This document shows, one piece after another, positions 1-10,952 of a stretch of 64,000 nucleotides of DNA. The DNA lies in NCBI RefSeq assembly GCF_036373705.1, contig NC_089868.1, forward strand, positions 12,401,020 through 12,465,019, written 5' to 3'. The notes under the pieces are model-generated. The model did not search any database. It was not told the DNA's origin and saw only the letters and a list, made by a program, of their open reading frames with translations. Every line of letters starts with the position of its first letter. Position 1 is the stretch's first letter. The DNA is from Amia ocellicauda. Its lineage: Eukaryota > Chordata > Actinopteri > Amiiformes > Amiidae. The position numbers were made by a program, and so were the translations under genes.

Positions 1-2259
1 TGGTCTACAATGTCCACCTCCTCGCCATGGATGATCACCGGGGATTGCTTCTTTGTTTTCAAGAGAGGTGGTTCAAAGAATTCCAGTGGCTCCACTACAG
101 TCCTAGTGTGAATGGAGTGTTATGCTTCTATTCCACAAAAGCTTTCAAAAGCCAGAAATCACCACTTGCAAAAAACTCTGATGCTGCATTTGTAAACTCT
201 TGATTCAGAAACTGGAAAAGAGCAATAGAAACATTTGCTTTACATTCAAGCACCAGTCACACAAGGTTGCCATGAATACACAGTCATCAAACAAGTCCAG
301 TTGATACCCAACTGTCCACAGTTAGAGCTCTCCAGCAAGAGAGAGCAAGATCATGCCTCTCAAAAATAGTGGGTACTGTGCAACTTTTAATTAGACAGAG
401 TTTAGCTCTCAGGGGCCATGAGGACAAGGATGGAAATCTATACCAAACACTGAAAATGAGATCTGAGGATGACCCAGTTCTTGCTACATGGTTGACAACA
501 CAGTGCCATGATTATTCAAGCACAAAAGTTCAGAATGAAATCCTGTGTTTATTGGCCAACTGCATTGTCAAAGATATTGCCAGTACAGTCCTCAATCTAC
601 CACTGTAGCAATACTCGATTATAACAGATGGAACTCAACAGGAGTTATTCTGTGTCCGTTGTGTGGATCATGACCTGATCCCCCATAAAGCATTTGTTGG
701 ATTATATCTGGAGACAACCTGGCAAAAGTTGCTATGGATGTCCTGCTGCACCTTAACTTGCCCATCTCAAGTCTGCGTGGACAAACATATGATGGAACAC
801 CAACCATACTAAGAGAAAAGCAGCCACTTGCTCTGCATGTCCATTGTGGCCTTCACTGTATAAATCTTGTCACACAGGCTGCCTGCACATCATCACCTCT
901 GACATGTATTGCCCAGAGTGAATACACAAGTCTGTATAGGCAATTGGGGAAATTAGCAATCCACTCAGTAATAAGCCTTAGTCTGTAGAGTTCAGCTTGG
1001 AGCAGATCGCTACATCTGATGGCTCAGACACAGCAACAGCAAGAGGGCTTCTTGAGAACTTTGAGAAAGGGACCACAGTCCTGGGACTCCTTTTAGCCTC
1101 TATGGTCACAGAGGAGTTGGAGTGCCTGAATAGCAGCTTACAGAAGAGAACAGCTGCAGTGGCTGGAATGCGTGCTGCAGTTGAGTGTGTGAAGAACACA
1201 TTACAGGCAAAGAGGTCAGAGGATACATTTAAACAGATATATGACAGAGCAACAGAGGTGATTGGAAAGTTCAATTTACAATCAATTCAGATGCCTCACA
1301 TCTGGAATCCATCTAAGCACTTCACTGGAAATGCTGCTTCTTATTCTCCCACATCTTCTCAGGAATACTACCAGGCTGAGTTTTATAAGATGCTTGATAC
1401 TGTGGATGTGCAGCTGAATGAGCGCTTCAATCAGGCCTGCCTATAAGAGCTTGACAAACTTGCAAGGATTCTCCTCTCAGGAGAGGTTAATACTGTGGTG
1501 GACCAGTACCCAGAGCTGAACAAGAGATTGATTGATGTGCAGTTGTCCATGTTACAAATTCACCACCAGTATAGCACAAGTACTGAAGCTGCAACTATCC
1601 TCAGAGACCAGCTGCCTGAGGTCCGTGGTCTTTTCAGCCCAGTAGAAGCACTTGTTAGACTTCTTTTGGTTGTCCCTGCTTCCTCTGAAGCAGAGAGGAG
1701 TTTCAGTGCTTTAAGAAGGCTTAAGTCCTGGCTCCGAAGTACAGTGAAGCAAAGCCACTTAAACCATGCAGCAGTCTGTCATGTCCATCAGGACAAGTTG
1801 GATGGATTGGACAGAAAAACTATTTGCCAGCAGTTTGTCTCTACAAATGAACGAAGAAAACTGGCGTTTGGAGCTTTCAATTAATAAAGAAAAATGTTAG
1901 GATGTAAGAAAATGAAGAGAAGGAAAGAAAAGTTGATAAAGTTGATAAAGTTGTATATTCATTTTTATAATTATTTTAAAGAAAGTATTTGAATAAAGGT
2001 CATCAAAAGTAAGTTATTGTACTTTGATTTAGTAATGTATCAAAATTACTGAATGTAGCATATGAACCTGGTTTTTAAATATACACAAACATATTGATAT
2101 CTTACATTTACTTTTGGGCTATTTTATACATGTTATAATAATGTAGGCCTATAGTACTATTACCTTTTATATCTAGAAATAAATTCCTGACCTAAAGGTA
2201 TTACCTGCAGAAAAATATTTGTCCCCCTCACATTTGAATTCAAACCTACACCCCTGATT
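1..2259 (+). mobile_element. hAT DNA transposon, 5'-truncated by window edge, decayed
   Basis: The stretch carries the coding remnant of a hAT transposase (separate entry), an AT-rich 3' UTR, and a likely right terminal inverted repeat near 2240-2259. That repeat reads CCTACACCCCTG on the plus strand, so the element end is CAGGGGTGTAGG inward, a common form for hAT termini in fish. The left end lies outside the window, so target-site duplication cannot be checked. The element is on the plus strand. Confidence 0.6.
60..1884 (+). pseudogene. hAT transposase, ZMYM1-like (TTF zinc finger + hAT dimerisation domain), broken
   Basis: Translated pieces in several frames match the recurrent fish 'zinc finger MYM-type protein 1-like' transposase. 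About 66-330 encodes a TTF-type zinc-finger segment (motifs SGVLCFY-like and QKSPLAKN). 369-608 encodes the QNEILCLLANCIVKDI region; 734-870 the MDVLLHLNLP / LRGQTYDG / VHCGLHCINLV part of the RNase-H-like core. 997-1446 and 1495-1884 encode the C-terminal half, including the hAT dimerisation signature (ASSEAERSFSALRRLKSWLRS at about residues 63-83 of the last piece). The frame changes between 608 and 734 and again before 997, and there are stop codons between pieces, so no intact transposase can be made. A domesticated host gene is unlikely given these breaks and the nearby terminal repeat. Confidence 0.8.
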
Positions 2260-2308
2260 AAAATGCCAACAAATTACAAACTACATCTTTCATAGTTGTT
2301 TTGCAAAG

Positions 2309-5067
2309 TTACCTCTGTATGAATTCCAGCGTTGATGCCAGTTCTGCAGGGCACTTGATGTTGAAGATTGATGTAGTAGGATGCCATCATCACAGTGAAA
2401 ACTGTTTTCCTTCACAACAATCCTGTCAATGCTTAGCATGAAGCATGTCGCTGTCAACAGAGAGACTCCTGAGATGATAAGAATAAAAATAATTAATATT
2501 CTGCATGAACGGTCATGTTCATTTCTTAAGGAACATTTTGAACAGCAGAATAAGTATATGACACCTCAGATGATACAGTATGTTAAATAACTCAACACAA
2601 AACATTATGCAAGGTGAGACTGGAAGACTTGGTGAAGGTATTTCATCTCCTAAACAAGTGTCACTGGCCTCATGAAACATCAGCCCGTCATCTTTGTGAA
2701 AGTATGCAAGGATAAGTAATATTGTCCCTGGAACTTCTGGAACTTGATTTTCACTGCTTTTTCAGCATTTTCCAGTAGTGCGTTTACTTCAGTTACCTTT
2801 TTATTTTTTCCATTACCAATTATTCTAATGTAGGCAATAAGTCTCTTCCCTTTAGATGACAATGTCTCTGTCAGAGTGTCTTCAAAATGTTTCCCCATAA
2901 GTTCCTTGAAATGAATAAGCATGCCTGTCATCTCAAATAGAAAGGGTCAATCTCTCAACTGGGTTTCAACTGGCATGCATCACAAGAAATCCCTTCCCTG
3001 GGAATAATAGGTGTAACAGTCCTTCATAGTTGCACTTCTGTGGTGTACTGCTTGAAGAAGAGGAGCTTTATAAATCTCTCTTCGTCAGTGGAGCTGAATG
3101 AACAAGGGAGTCAAAGAGTCACCGTTACAATTTAAGAAATAGGCCAAATATTAATAAACAAAATATACATGTTTGTACGTATGTAGGATTACTACAATTT
3201 ACACAGGGAGATACATGTAGTCACTTCAAAACTTTTAAATAAACCTAAAGTGCATTTACAGATTGGTCTTTGAACAATTCATTGTTATATACTAAAACAT
3301 TACAACAAGAATAATCATGTTGGCTATAAACCACAACAGAAAACACTGATATCAGGGGGGGAGGGACAACTAACTGATGAGTAGCTTAATTTAGACATTA
3401 CACAAAACAAAATGCAAAACAGACAAGGAAAGGTTTAGGCAAGGGCAGATAACACATTTGTTGTCTTAAAAGCATACTGTACTTATTCTTTCCTTTCAGT
3501 GCAGGTAAAATAATTTGTAGGATGAATGCTGAAATATACAATTCCACTTAGAATGCAACAATCAAAAATGTCAAATTACATAAAACAAAAGGGGACATAC
3601 TGACATGTCACAGTACAGCTGGATATCAGTTTTCTTGCCGGAACTGGTTTAAGAACCGTGAGCAGATCCTCCTCTTCTATGAATTTCAAATCTTCAGCAG
3701 TATCTACACCCAAGGTCATAATGGTGTTTACTGAATTGAATTCTTAATTTCTCAGGTTTGGCAACACTGACTGGATACAACTCAGCAATGTATGAGTTTC
3801 TTCCCTGACATTTTCCATGCCTTTTCATAGAAGAAAGAATACACCTAGATTTAGTCAATTGTTCACAGCTAATTATGAAACTATCACTTAATCTAGTCAA
3901 TTTAAGCAATGGCTAATCACTTAACCAGGCTCTTAACAGGGGGGGGGGCTTAAACTGAAACTGGAGTGTTTTTTAAAGAAATTACTTGAAACCCACAAGT
4001 TGTGAAAGCTGGTAATGGATAAAAGCCACTAAGGAAATTAACATGCATGGTATAGTTACCATTTGTAACTCACAATCCTAGAAACCTCAATATCTGAAAC
4101 TGACTTGTCATTTTTCAGTGCAAATTACAATGTCTGTTGTAAACAGACAGGTTTTTAAGTACAATTCTGGCACATTTTGTGGCAACACACCTAACTGGCT
4201 TTCCAACATGCTTTCACCTGGAGTGTCTTCCGCATTCAGAGCATCAGTCACGGCTACCATCCAGCGCTTCCACTTTCCCCACTAGATGTCGCCATCACGC
4301 TGCCTTAGCAGTCACTTCTGCCAGCTCTTCAATCATTCAATTATCATTCCTGCAACCCTTGCACTTGTTCAGTCACCCTCTGCACCTCCCATCCCGGTTC
4401 TCAGCTCCACATATAAACCCTCCACTCACTCCCAGCCACTGTGAAGTTTTGTACTACATTGCTGAGCTTTACTGACTGGGCCTTGATTAGTGCCGTGTTC
4501 CCTGGATTCCTTGCCTGTGGCCACGGCCCGTCTTTGCCTGGCCCTTGATCCGCTGCCCCGCGGTACTACACCGGTTCTGAGGACGGAGCCAACATTGTGA
4601 CTGACTAAGAAAACCGGTTGAGTTTTTTCTATTTAGTCTGTGATAATAATAAGAACAACCATGCATTCTTAACCAAATATATGCTAAAGAAACTGAACAG
4701 AAATGGGTCCCGAACAGTGTTCCCAGACCGGACTTACTGGGGAGCAGAAGTCTAACCTGAACGCTAGTGAACAACCGGGTCGCCAACCCCGAGAGGCGCA
4801 GCAGCGTTGAATGTCTTGCTGGGTTCATCCACAGGACAGAAAAATCAATGCCACTCACCCGGCGAAAACCAAACGACAGTCATTGTGGAGCCCCTTGGTA
4901 CCGTGGACCCAACCACTAACGCACAAGTTGTATCTCTCCATGTGTGTGCATGCGTGTGTTTGTTTCCTTGAGTAGACGGATGTCTGGAGTACAGGGCAGT
5001 CGCTTGTATCTACCGCCTCGATAGCAGGCAAGTCTTTCAATTCAAGTGGAAAATCGCTCCTCTTCAT
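2309..5067 (-). pseudogene. SAM-domain protein of a fish multicopy family, decayed
   Basis: Only parts of the gene can be read. Exon 3730-3601 (acceptor TTCAG, donor GTATGT) encodes LGVDTAEDLKFIEEEDLL and LKPVPARKLI, which is the pattern of the SAM-like domain in a large set of uncharacterised fish proteins. The terminal exon 2468-2309 begins LLTATCFMLSIDRIVV and ends STLEFIQR followed by TAA, again the conserved end of that family, but the reading frame has to shift twice between these two motifs. A piece at 2931-2795 (frame MTGMLIHFKELMGKHF, donor AAAAAG|GTAACT) may be an intervening exon. An ATG at 5067 in CpG-rich DNA opens a frame (MKRSDFPLELKDLPAIEAVD) that could be exon 1, but it is not linked by any firm splice evidence. 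The two frameshifts in the last exon argue for a pseudogene or very young decay. The function of the family is not known to me. Confidence 0.5.
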
Positions 5068-5300
5068 AACCTAAGGATCACGCCCAACATTTGTTGTGAT
5101 TTTCTGTTCATACCTTTCTCTCGCAATAGCGTCTAAACTAGTACAGGACGGACTGTCCTTCATCTCGTCCATTTTGCTTTTCACTCCCGGCCTCCTTCTG
5201 AATTTCGCGCGTCATCAGAATCACGTGACTGCACACACGCGCTCCCTAAGCGCAGCGACACAAAATGGCGTCCAGGAGCGGGTGGCAGCAGCGGCGTAGG
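5060..5300. promoter_or_regulatory. CpG-rich, probably bidirectional promoter
   Basis: A CpG-dense island stands out in otherwise AT-rich DNA. It contains the palindrome TCACGTGAC (5221-5229, an E-box of the USF/TFE type) and AAAATGGCG (5262-5270, the YY1 initiator-type site). ATG-containing frames diverge on both sides: minus from 5067 and plus from 5265, about 200 bp apart. This is the classical layout of a divergent vertebrate promoter. Which transcripts it drives is inferred. Confidence 0.5.
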
Positions 5301-5426
5301 CAGCTTGAGAGTGTGGTGCGTCAGAAGCACAAAGTAGTTCCTTTGTTAATTCTACTTTTTCTACTTAATTCAATTTTTTTAAATGTTCGCTTATATAATA
5401 GCTGGCACACATACGCGTGTGTGTAA
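5265..5426 (+). CDS. possible first exon or small ORF, 53 codons
   Basis: The ATG is embedded in the YY1-like AAAATGGCG motif. The frame runs MASRSGWQQRRRQLESVVRQ, then becomes hydrophobic (VVPLLILLFLLNSIFLN) and stops at 5424-5426. Such a motif often marks a housekeeping gene's start, so this may be a first coding exon that splices downstream; I see no convincing donor or partner exon. It could equally be chance. Confidence 0.2.
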   Translation: MASRSGWQQRRRQLESVVRQKHKVVPLLILLFLLNSIFLNVRLYNSWHTYACV

Positions 5427-5429
5427 TAT

Positions 5430-6635
5430 ATATATATATATTTATATATATAATAGTGTGTGTGCTGTGAGAATACCAGAGCAACCATCTACTATTGATC
5501 TCGCTTGTAGCGCATGGATATCACATCTGAAAGTATGCTCCGGACCTATTGTTAACAAAAGAGAGTTGGCTAAGGAGGGTAATCCGTGCCAACATTAAAC
5601 TATAAATAAATGTAATAGGAAATACATCAATAAATACGAAATGAATAAATAAATGCAGTTAAAAATTAAATCGAATATTTATATATTTAATATCGTATTT
5701 TATTATTTTATTCATTTCGTGATTTATGTATTTACATCCTGTTTTAATTTTGGCACGGGTTACCCTCCATAGTAAGGGCAGTAGTTAAGTTACTCTTCAA
5801 AGGAAAATAAAAAGTAATGTTTAAGTATAGCTTTACCGTAAAGCAAAGGTAAAATACAATTAAAAAAAAAAAATGTTTAAGTTGTTACCATAACTTTACA
5901 ACAGAACAGTATTTTTGCAGTCAGATTACATTTTTAAAGGTTTCAATTCAATTCAGGGGAATGGCAGTTCTACAAAATGGTTCTGTACATTAAAAACAAT
6001 TATGGATAATATTTGTAAAACTACATACATTTTGTTTTTTAATAGTAAATGTCCAGGTTATTCAGTGGATTTTAACCATATGTTAAAATGCGTATATATA
6101 TTAACATTGGAACAATATAGTTAATTACATATTTTTAGAGTTTTATTTTAATTTTTTTACAGTGTAGATGGACATCATTTCACAACATTTCAGAATATTT
6201 AAGACTTAAAACATACGTTATAGTTAATATGACTAGCATATGCCCCAAAAATACTGGGCACTCCACACTACACACTATACCAGAGACACGATGGCCTCGA
6301 CTCACAAATCATAAGAGATCTCTTAGTGAGTGAGGATTGGAGTTCCTCTCAGACCACTGTCACACTATTTTGTTTTTAGAAACTAAAGGAAACCGAGATT
6401 TTCCAACCCTGAAACCAAAATGCTTATAAGAAACCACACAGCAGACACTTTCACCCAGAGTGACTGGTTGCAACTAGGTGGTGAACTGTACATTAACAGC
6501 TAATGCTGCAAAGTCAGTTTTCAATCAATGGGAGGGATGAGGGACAAGGAGGAGAGAAAACGAACTCAAGACGACACGCAGGGAGCACCTGGTAGAGTCG
6601 AGAGAGAACCTGTTCTGTGAGCCTCCTATTAAAGT
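5430..6635. other. AT-rich stretch, no gene seen
   Basis: It begins with a short AT dinucleotide run (about 5427-5452) and is otherwise AT-rich, with only short random frames and no recognisable motif. From about 6290 to 6635 the base composition is more even; I recognise nothing there. Confidence 0.4.
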
Positions 6636-7264
6636 CTTGTCCTGAATCACAGGACAATACAATCAGCTGGTAGGATCCAGCACAGAGAAGCAGGTGTGCG
6701 GTTCAAGGAATACAAATATTGTGTCGACTGCAGACTGCCACACAGTCCCTGCTTCTCACTCCTAGGAGGGTTTTTGATCGATGGTTACAATTATTGGCAC
6801 TAATTTCTAGTTGAACTGCAGCAAATGAAATGCATAATAACCTGCATTTTCTCAGAAGAAATCAACTATTCTTGTTTTGTGTTAATAACTTATTTTTTCT
6901 TTTATACATGTGTAGAGCCAGAAATCAATCCATCTCTTGTATTGACTGCACCATTATAGTAATGTCTTGTTCTTGCTGTTATGATTGTTTATTCATAATG
7001 TAAATGATGATTTGATTATGAAAAGTAAATGCATGTCAAATGTCTTGTGATGTAATTAGTTCCTCCTAAAGATGTTTACTGCTCACATAGTATCTAATTT
7101 CCTGTTACTAGTTTTTCTCTGCATTTCCTCAAAACCCTGACGATCGTTGGTTTATTAAATGATTCTAAATCGGAGCTACTGAGTGTGTTGCTGGTTTTTT
7201 CTTCCCTACGTGTGTCTCGCTGGCCTGCACCTCACTAATCCAGGTGTGTGTCTGTTTTCTGTTT
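6636..7264. repeat. 3' flank of kinase copy A, duplicated at 48976-49290 and 50170-50455
   Basis: Sequence from 6636 (AAGTCTTGTCCTGAATCACA) is nearly identical to sequence from 48976, including the CAGCTGGTAGGATCCAGCAC and GTGTCGACTGCAGACTGCC blocks. After an 880-bp insertion in the second copy, similarity resumes and runs into the last kinase exon. This shows that a segment containing the gene and its 3' flank was duplicated in direct orientation. Confidence 0.8.
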
Positions 7265-9160
7265 TTACGAGTGTCTGAAGGTTAACAGAAGTTCTCCTCC
7301 TCCTCCTCGGTGAGTCAGGACTGGTATATTTTCTGACACGTATGCGCTGCTGAAATTCCTGACATCCTTGTGCCCTCTGATGGTAGGGATGAAAGGAGGC
7401 TTCACCTTCCTTTCCAGCAGCCCATTCCAATCCACTCTCTGAAACAAGACAGAAGAATGAAAGGACGGTCATGATAAGGTGGTGCCACCTTCATGTAAAC
7501 GGATGTTGTGCCCCAACTTACCGAGAAGTAGGGATGCTTCTTCACTTCTGCAGCATCCCCTTCACCTGACCCAAGGCGCTCGGCTGGAGTTTTATTCAGA
7601 AGCTGCACATGATCCAGAACAAGAAGGAGAGAGAACGTTATTTTCCATTAATGTACTTCAAGTTGAAACGATGTTAAAAATAAGTTCCCGTAGTTGGAAG
7701 TAAAGTTGAGTGAGTTTGCGTTGTGGTTTGGAACCTCACTCCACTGCTACACAGTCACTGGGTATTGCTCCAATTCCATAACATTGACATTAACATTTAA
7801 GATACAGAGAGACAAACTGGAGGCAAGAACTTAAAGAACAACCCTGGCATACAGACCTCTTTCATTATGGAGGCGGCCTTTGAAGAGACGAACCAAGGAT
7901 ATCGCACTTCAGCCTCAACAATATTGCGAAACAACTGCTCTCCATCGTCACCGCGGAAAGGAGGCTACGGGCACAAGGAGAGAGGGATGAGAGCACATTA
8001 AAGGGATACTCCAGACCAGACCTTTGAATATTCACATTCTGAGCCCAGGAATGCAAAAACCATACAGACACAAATATTGTATACTGCGCAACAAAATGGT
8101 AAATTCACACCTTAGACATGTCTTATTCATCGCTGCAATAACCGGAATCCTACCGAGAACCTAACCTGGTTAACAAAATGTCCTGAAGGGGTTGCCATCG
8201 TAACCTGGCAATAAAGGCATGTGCTTCCGGTTCTGTATGCAGGAGAGATCTATTTTTGGAACTATAAGATCGGATTTCAAATAGTCTAATTAAGTCATCA
8301 AGGCTTATGAATCCTAACTGGCCCTTGGTGGTATAGATTTAACTTTGCTTTGGTGACATTCAATGAAATGGTTTTAACCGTAATGGATCCACGAGAGGAT
8401 TACAGTGGCCCTCTGCTCTCACTTTAATACTGCATTACCTTGTATTTTTCGAGGCACTTGTAGGAATTAATTGGCAATCCTCTTTTCATACATGACGCTG
8501 AGGCGAGACAAAAGACAGACAGCGTGTGAATATACATTTAGAAACAGCACTGGTCAATAATTCTGCAGCTGCAACAAAGTGCCGACTTTACTGCAGAGTA
8601 AGAAAGTAAAAAAGTCAAAGAAGACCTTGCTAATGCAGTGCATTGGTGTATTCCATAAAAACACATGACTAGATTTATCCATCTTTGCTCTGCTTACAAA
8701 TCTCTCTACATCACCAAGGATTACGATATCTCCTTTTTTCAGCGCCTTGTTGGCCACATTTTCGGATCTGTCTTTGTCCTCAGCCAGCAGCACCTATTAG
8801 AGCAACACAGAATCAAGATGGTCAAACTCCACTCTCAACCTTAGCATCTACATTCACAACACAAGCATTTAGTAACACATCCTTCCTAATGCTGCACTTT
8901 AATAAGTCACACGCAATGCTTGTGTTAAAGGTTAAAAAGTGCAAATAATTTCAAAATTGTCCACACAGATTTCTTAGGAATCTAGTGTCATGCAAATATC
9001 TATTCTCCACATTTCCTATTAAATTACTGATCGTTGGTTCTGCCCCACATTATATCCATGATGACTCTGATTACTGGGATTTACCTTCCCAAAAGTGCCA
9101 TTCCCCAGCACGGCAACAGATTTATAGTCCTTGACACCAGAACCCAGAAGCCGCTGCCCC
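7265..9160 (-). pseudogene. PKN-like kinase copy A, broken
   Basis: Exons recognisable by alignment with copy C: glycine-loop exon 9160-9085 (LGNGTFGK), ATP-lysine exon 8793-8702, a fragment of the next exon near 8490-8469, then 7964-7857 (FRNIVEAEVRYPWF), 7602-7522 (LLNKTPAERLGSGEGD) and the last exon 7438-7265. Five kinds of damage are visible. The donor of the lysine exon is gone: GAGAG is followed by ATTTG where C has GTAAGG. The VAIK motif reads VANK. The exons for the catalytic loop, DFG motif, activation loop and most of the alphaC exon are missing. The last exon carries a 23-bp deletion after VLT that shifts the frame, and a further deletion of about 27 bp removes the C-terminus. The N-terminal exons are absent because the locus breaks at a Tc1 element (9209). 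Flanks match copy C, so this is a decayed duplicate of C. Confidence 0.85.
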
Positions 9161-9208
9161 CTGCAGAAGAGAGAGGGGGGAGAATAGTCAGTTGCAAAAA
9201 TGAATGTC

Positions 9209-10238
9209 TCATCCAAGATTTGACGGTACATGGCCCGTCCATCGTCCCTTTGATACGGTGCAGTTGTCCTGTCCCCTTAGCAGAAAAACACCCCCAAAGC
9301 ATAATGTTTCCACCTCCATGTTTGATGGTGGGGATGGTGTTCTTGGGGTCATTCCTCCTCCTCCAAACACGGTGAGTTGAGTTGATGCCAAAGAGCTCGT
9401 TTTTGGTCTCATCTGACCACAACACTTTCACCCAGTTCTCCTCTGAATCATTCAGATGTTCATTGGCAAACTTCAGACGGGCCTGTACATGTGCTTTCTT
9501 GAGCGGGGGGACCTTGCGGGCGCTGTAGGATTTCAGTCCTTCACGGTGTAGTGTGTTACCAATTGTTTTCTTGGTGACTATGGTCCCAGCTGCCTTGAGA
9601 TCATTAACAAGATCCTCCCGTGTAGTTCTGGGCTGATTCCTCACCATTCTCATGATCATTGAAACTCCACGAGGTGAGATCTTGCATGGAGCCCCAGACC
9701 GAAGGAGACTGACAGTTATTTTGTGTTTCTTCCATTTGCGAATAATCGCACCAACTGTTGTCACCTTCTCACCAAGCTGCTTGGCGATGGTCTTGTAGCC
9801 CATTCCAGCCTTGTGTAGGTCTACAATCTTGTCCCTGACATCCTTGGACAGCTCTTTGTTCTTGGCCATGGGGGAGAGTTTGGAATCTGATTGATTGATT
9901 GCTTCTGTGGACAGGTGTCTTTTATACAGGTAACGAGCTGAGATTAGGAGCACTCTCTTAAAGGGAGTGCTCCTAATCTCAGCTCGTTACCTGTATAAAA
10001 GACATCTGGGAGACAGAAATCTTGCTGATTGATAGGGGATCAAATACTTATTTCCCTCATTAACATACAAATCAATTTATAACTTTTTTGAAATGCGTTT
10101 TTGTGGATTTTTTTGTTGTTATTCTGTCTCTCACTGTTAAAATACACCTACCATTAAAATTATAGACTGATCATTTCTTTGTCAGTGGGCAAACATACAA
10201 AATCAGCAGGGGCTCAAATACTTTTCTCCCTCACTTTA
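9209..10238 (-). mobile_element. Tc1/mariner transposon, 3'-truncated, transposase fragment
   Basis: This belongs to a very widespread fish Tc1 family. The minus strand encodes the transposase from its N-terminal helix-turn-helix pair ([20 protein letters not shown], then [20 protein letters not shown]) through the first catalytic Asp ([13 protein letters not shown]) to KGTMDGPC, where the element stops. The second Asp and the Glu of the DDE triad are missing, so it is inactive. The intact end has the family terminal repeat (GATCAAATACTT and CCCTCACTTT near 10214-10238) beside AT repeats. A palindrome in the 5' leader at about 9927-9993 (AGATTAGGAGCACTC and its complement) is normal for the family. 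The truncated side abuts the intron of kinase copy A. Confidence 0.9.
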
Positions 10239-10294
10239 TATATATATATATAATTTAAAATAACCATTCATTGTTTTAAACTCATGATTGCTAT

Positions 10295-10915
10295 TGTTAA
10301 GGTACAGTGTATCAGGCACACCAGTGAATGCTTCCAGTAACGGATGAGACCTTTCTGCAGGAGACGAGCGCTCGGGAAGGAAAACTTCACAGACACTGAA
10401 GTCTGTTTGTTTATCTTCGTTTATTGAAAGTTTCACACAGCCTTTTATACATTTACAAGCAGTATTTCAAAGGAGTTTGGGGGCACTCCCGAAACTGGAT
10501 ATCTTCTTGGCATATGTCCGGGGCAGTTCCGAGACATGGGAAGCGATAATTAATAAGGTATTCTTTATAATTAGTTTAAGCAGGGAGGCGTTGATATCAA
10601 AGACACAGGTAACAAAATTTCGTAAGGTTTTCTTTGTAATTAGTTCAGTTATGGAAGCGCTGGTACCAAGGACACACTGTACTAATAAGAACGTATTAAT
10701 ACATAATTTTGGTTCGTTACCCAAGGAATTTCCACGTCAGCAGAAATTGTTTCTGTCTGCCACACAGATAAGTCTGAGCAGAGAAATCATAATGTGAGCA
10801 GATAAATCCTAATAAAAATAAGTTTTAACTAGTACCTTTCTGGAAAGTTTCTTATATTTTCTAACAGTTATACAGTGGGTATATACAGTACATAGGGGGC
10901 AATTTTACCCCAACA
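10295..10915 (-). mobile_element. solo LTR with perfect 5-bp target duplication
   Basis: The 621-bp unit starts TGTTGGGG and ends TTAACA on the minus strand and is flanked on both sides by GCTAT (10290-10294 and 10916-10920). In the minus direction it has a TATA box (TGTATAAAAGG, about 10441-10451) and then an AATAAA signal (about 10418-10423) at the spacing expected of a retroviral or gypsy-type LTR. No internal gag-pol sequence is present, so it is the product of LTR-LTR recombination. The GAGCGCTCG motif recurs in the LTR-like remnant at 17.6 kb. Confidence 0.85.
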
Positions 10916-10952
10916 GCTATTAAGTGGTAGGTTGATTAGATAATCATCTTAC

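Noticed and set aside
4179..4858. Ser/His-rich plus-strand frame and a 123-codon minus-strand frame upstream of the CpG promoter
   Set aside because: No domain, no supporting splice sites, and no continuity with the SAM-type exons.
9927..9993. Perfect palindrome that might be a regulatory hairpin or RNA gene
   Set aside because: It is a standard feature of the 5' region in this Tc1 family.
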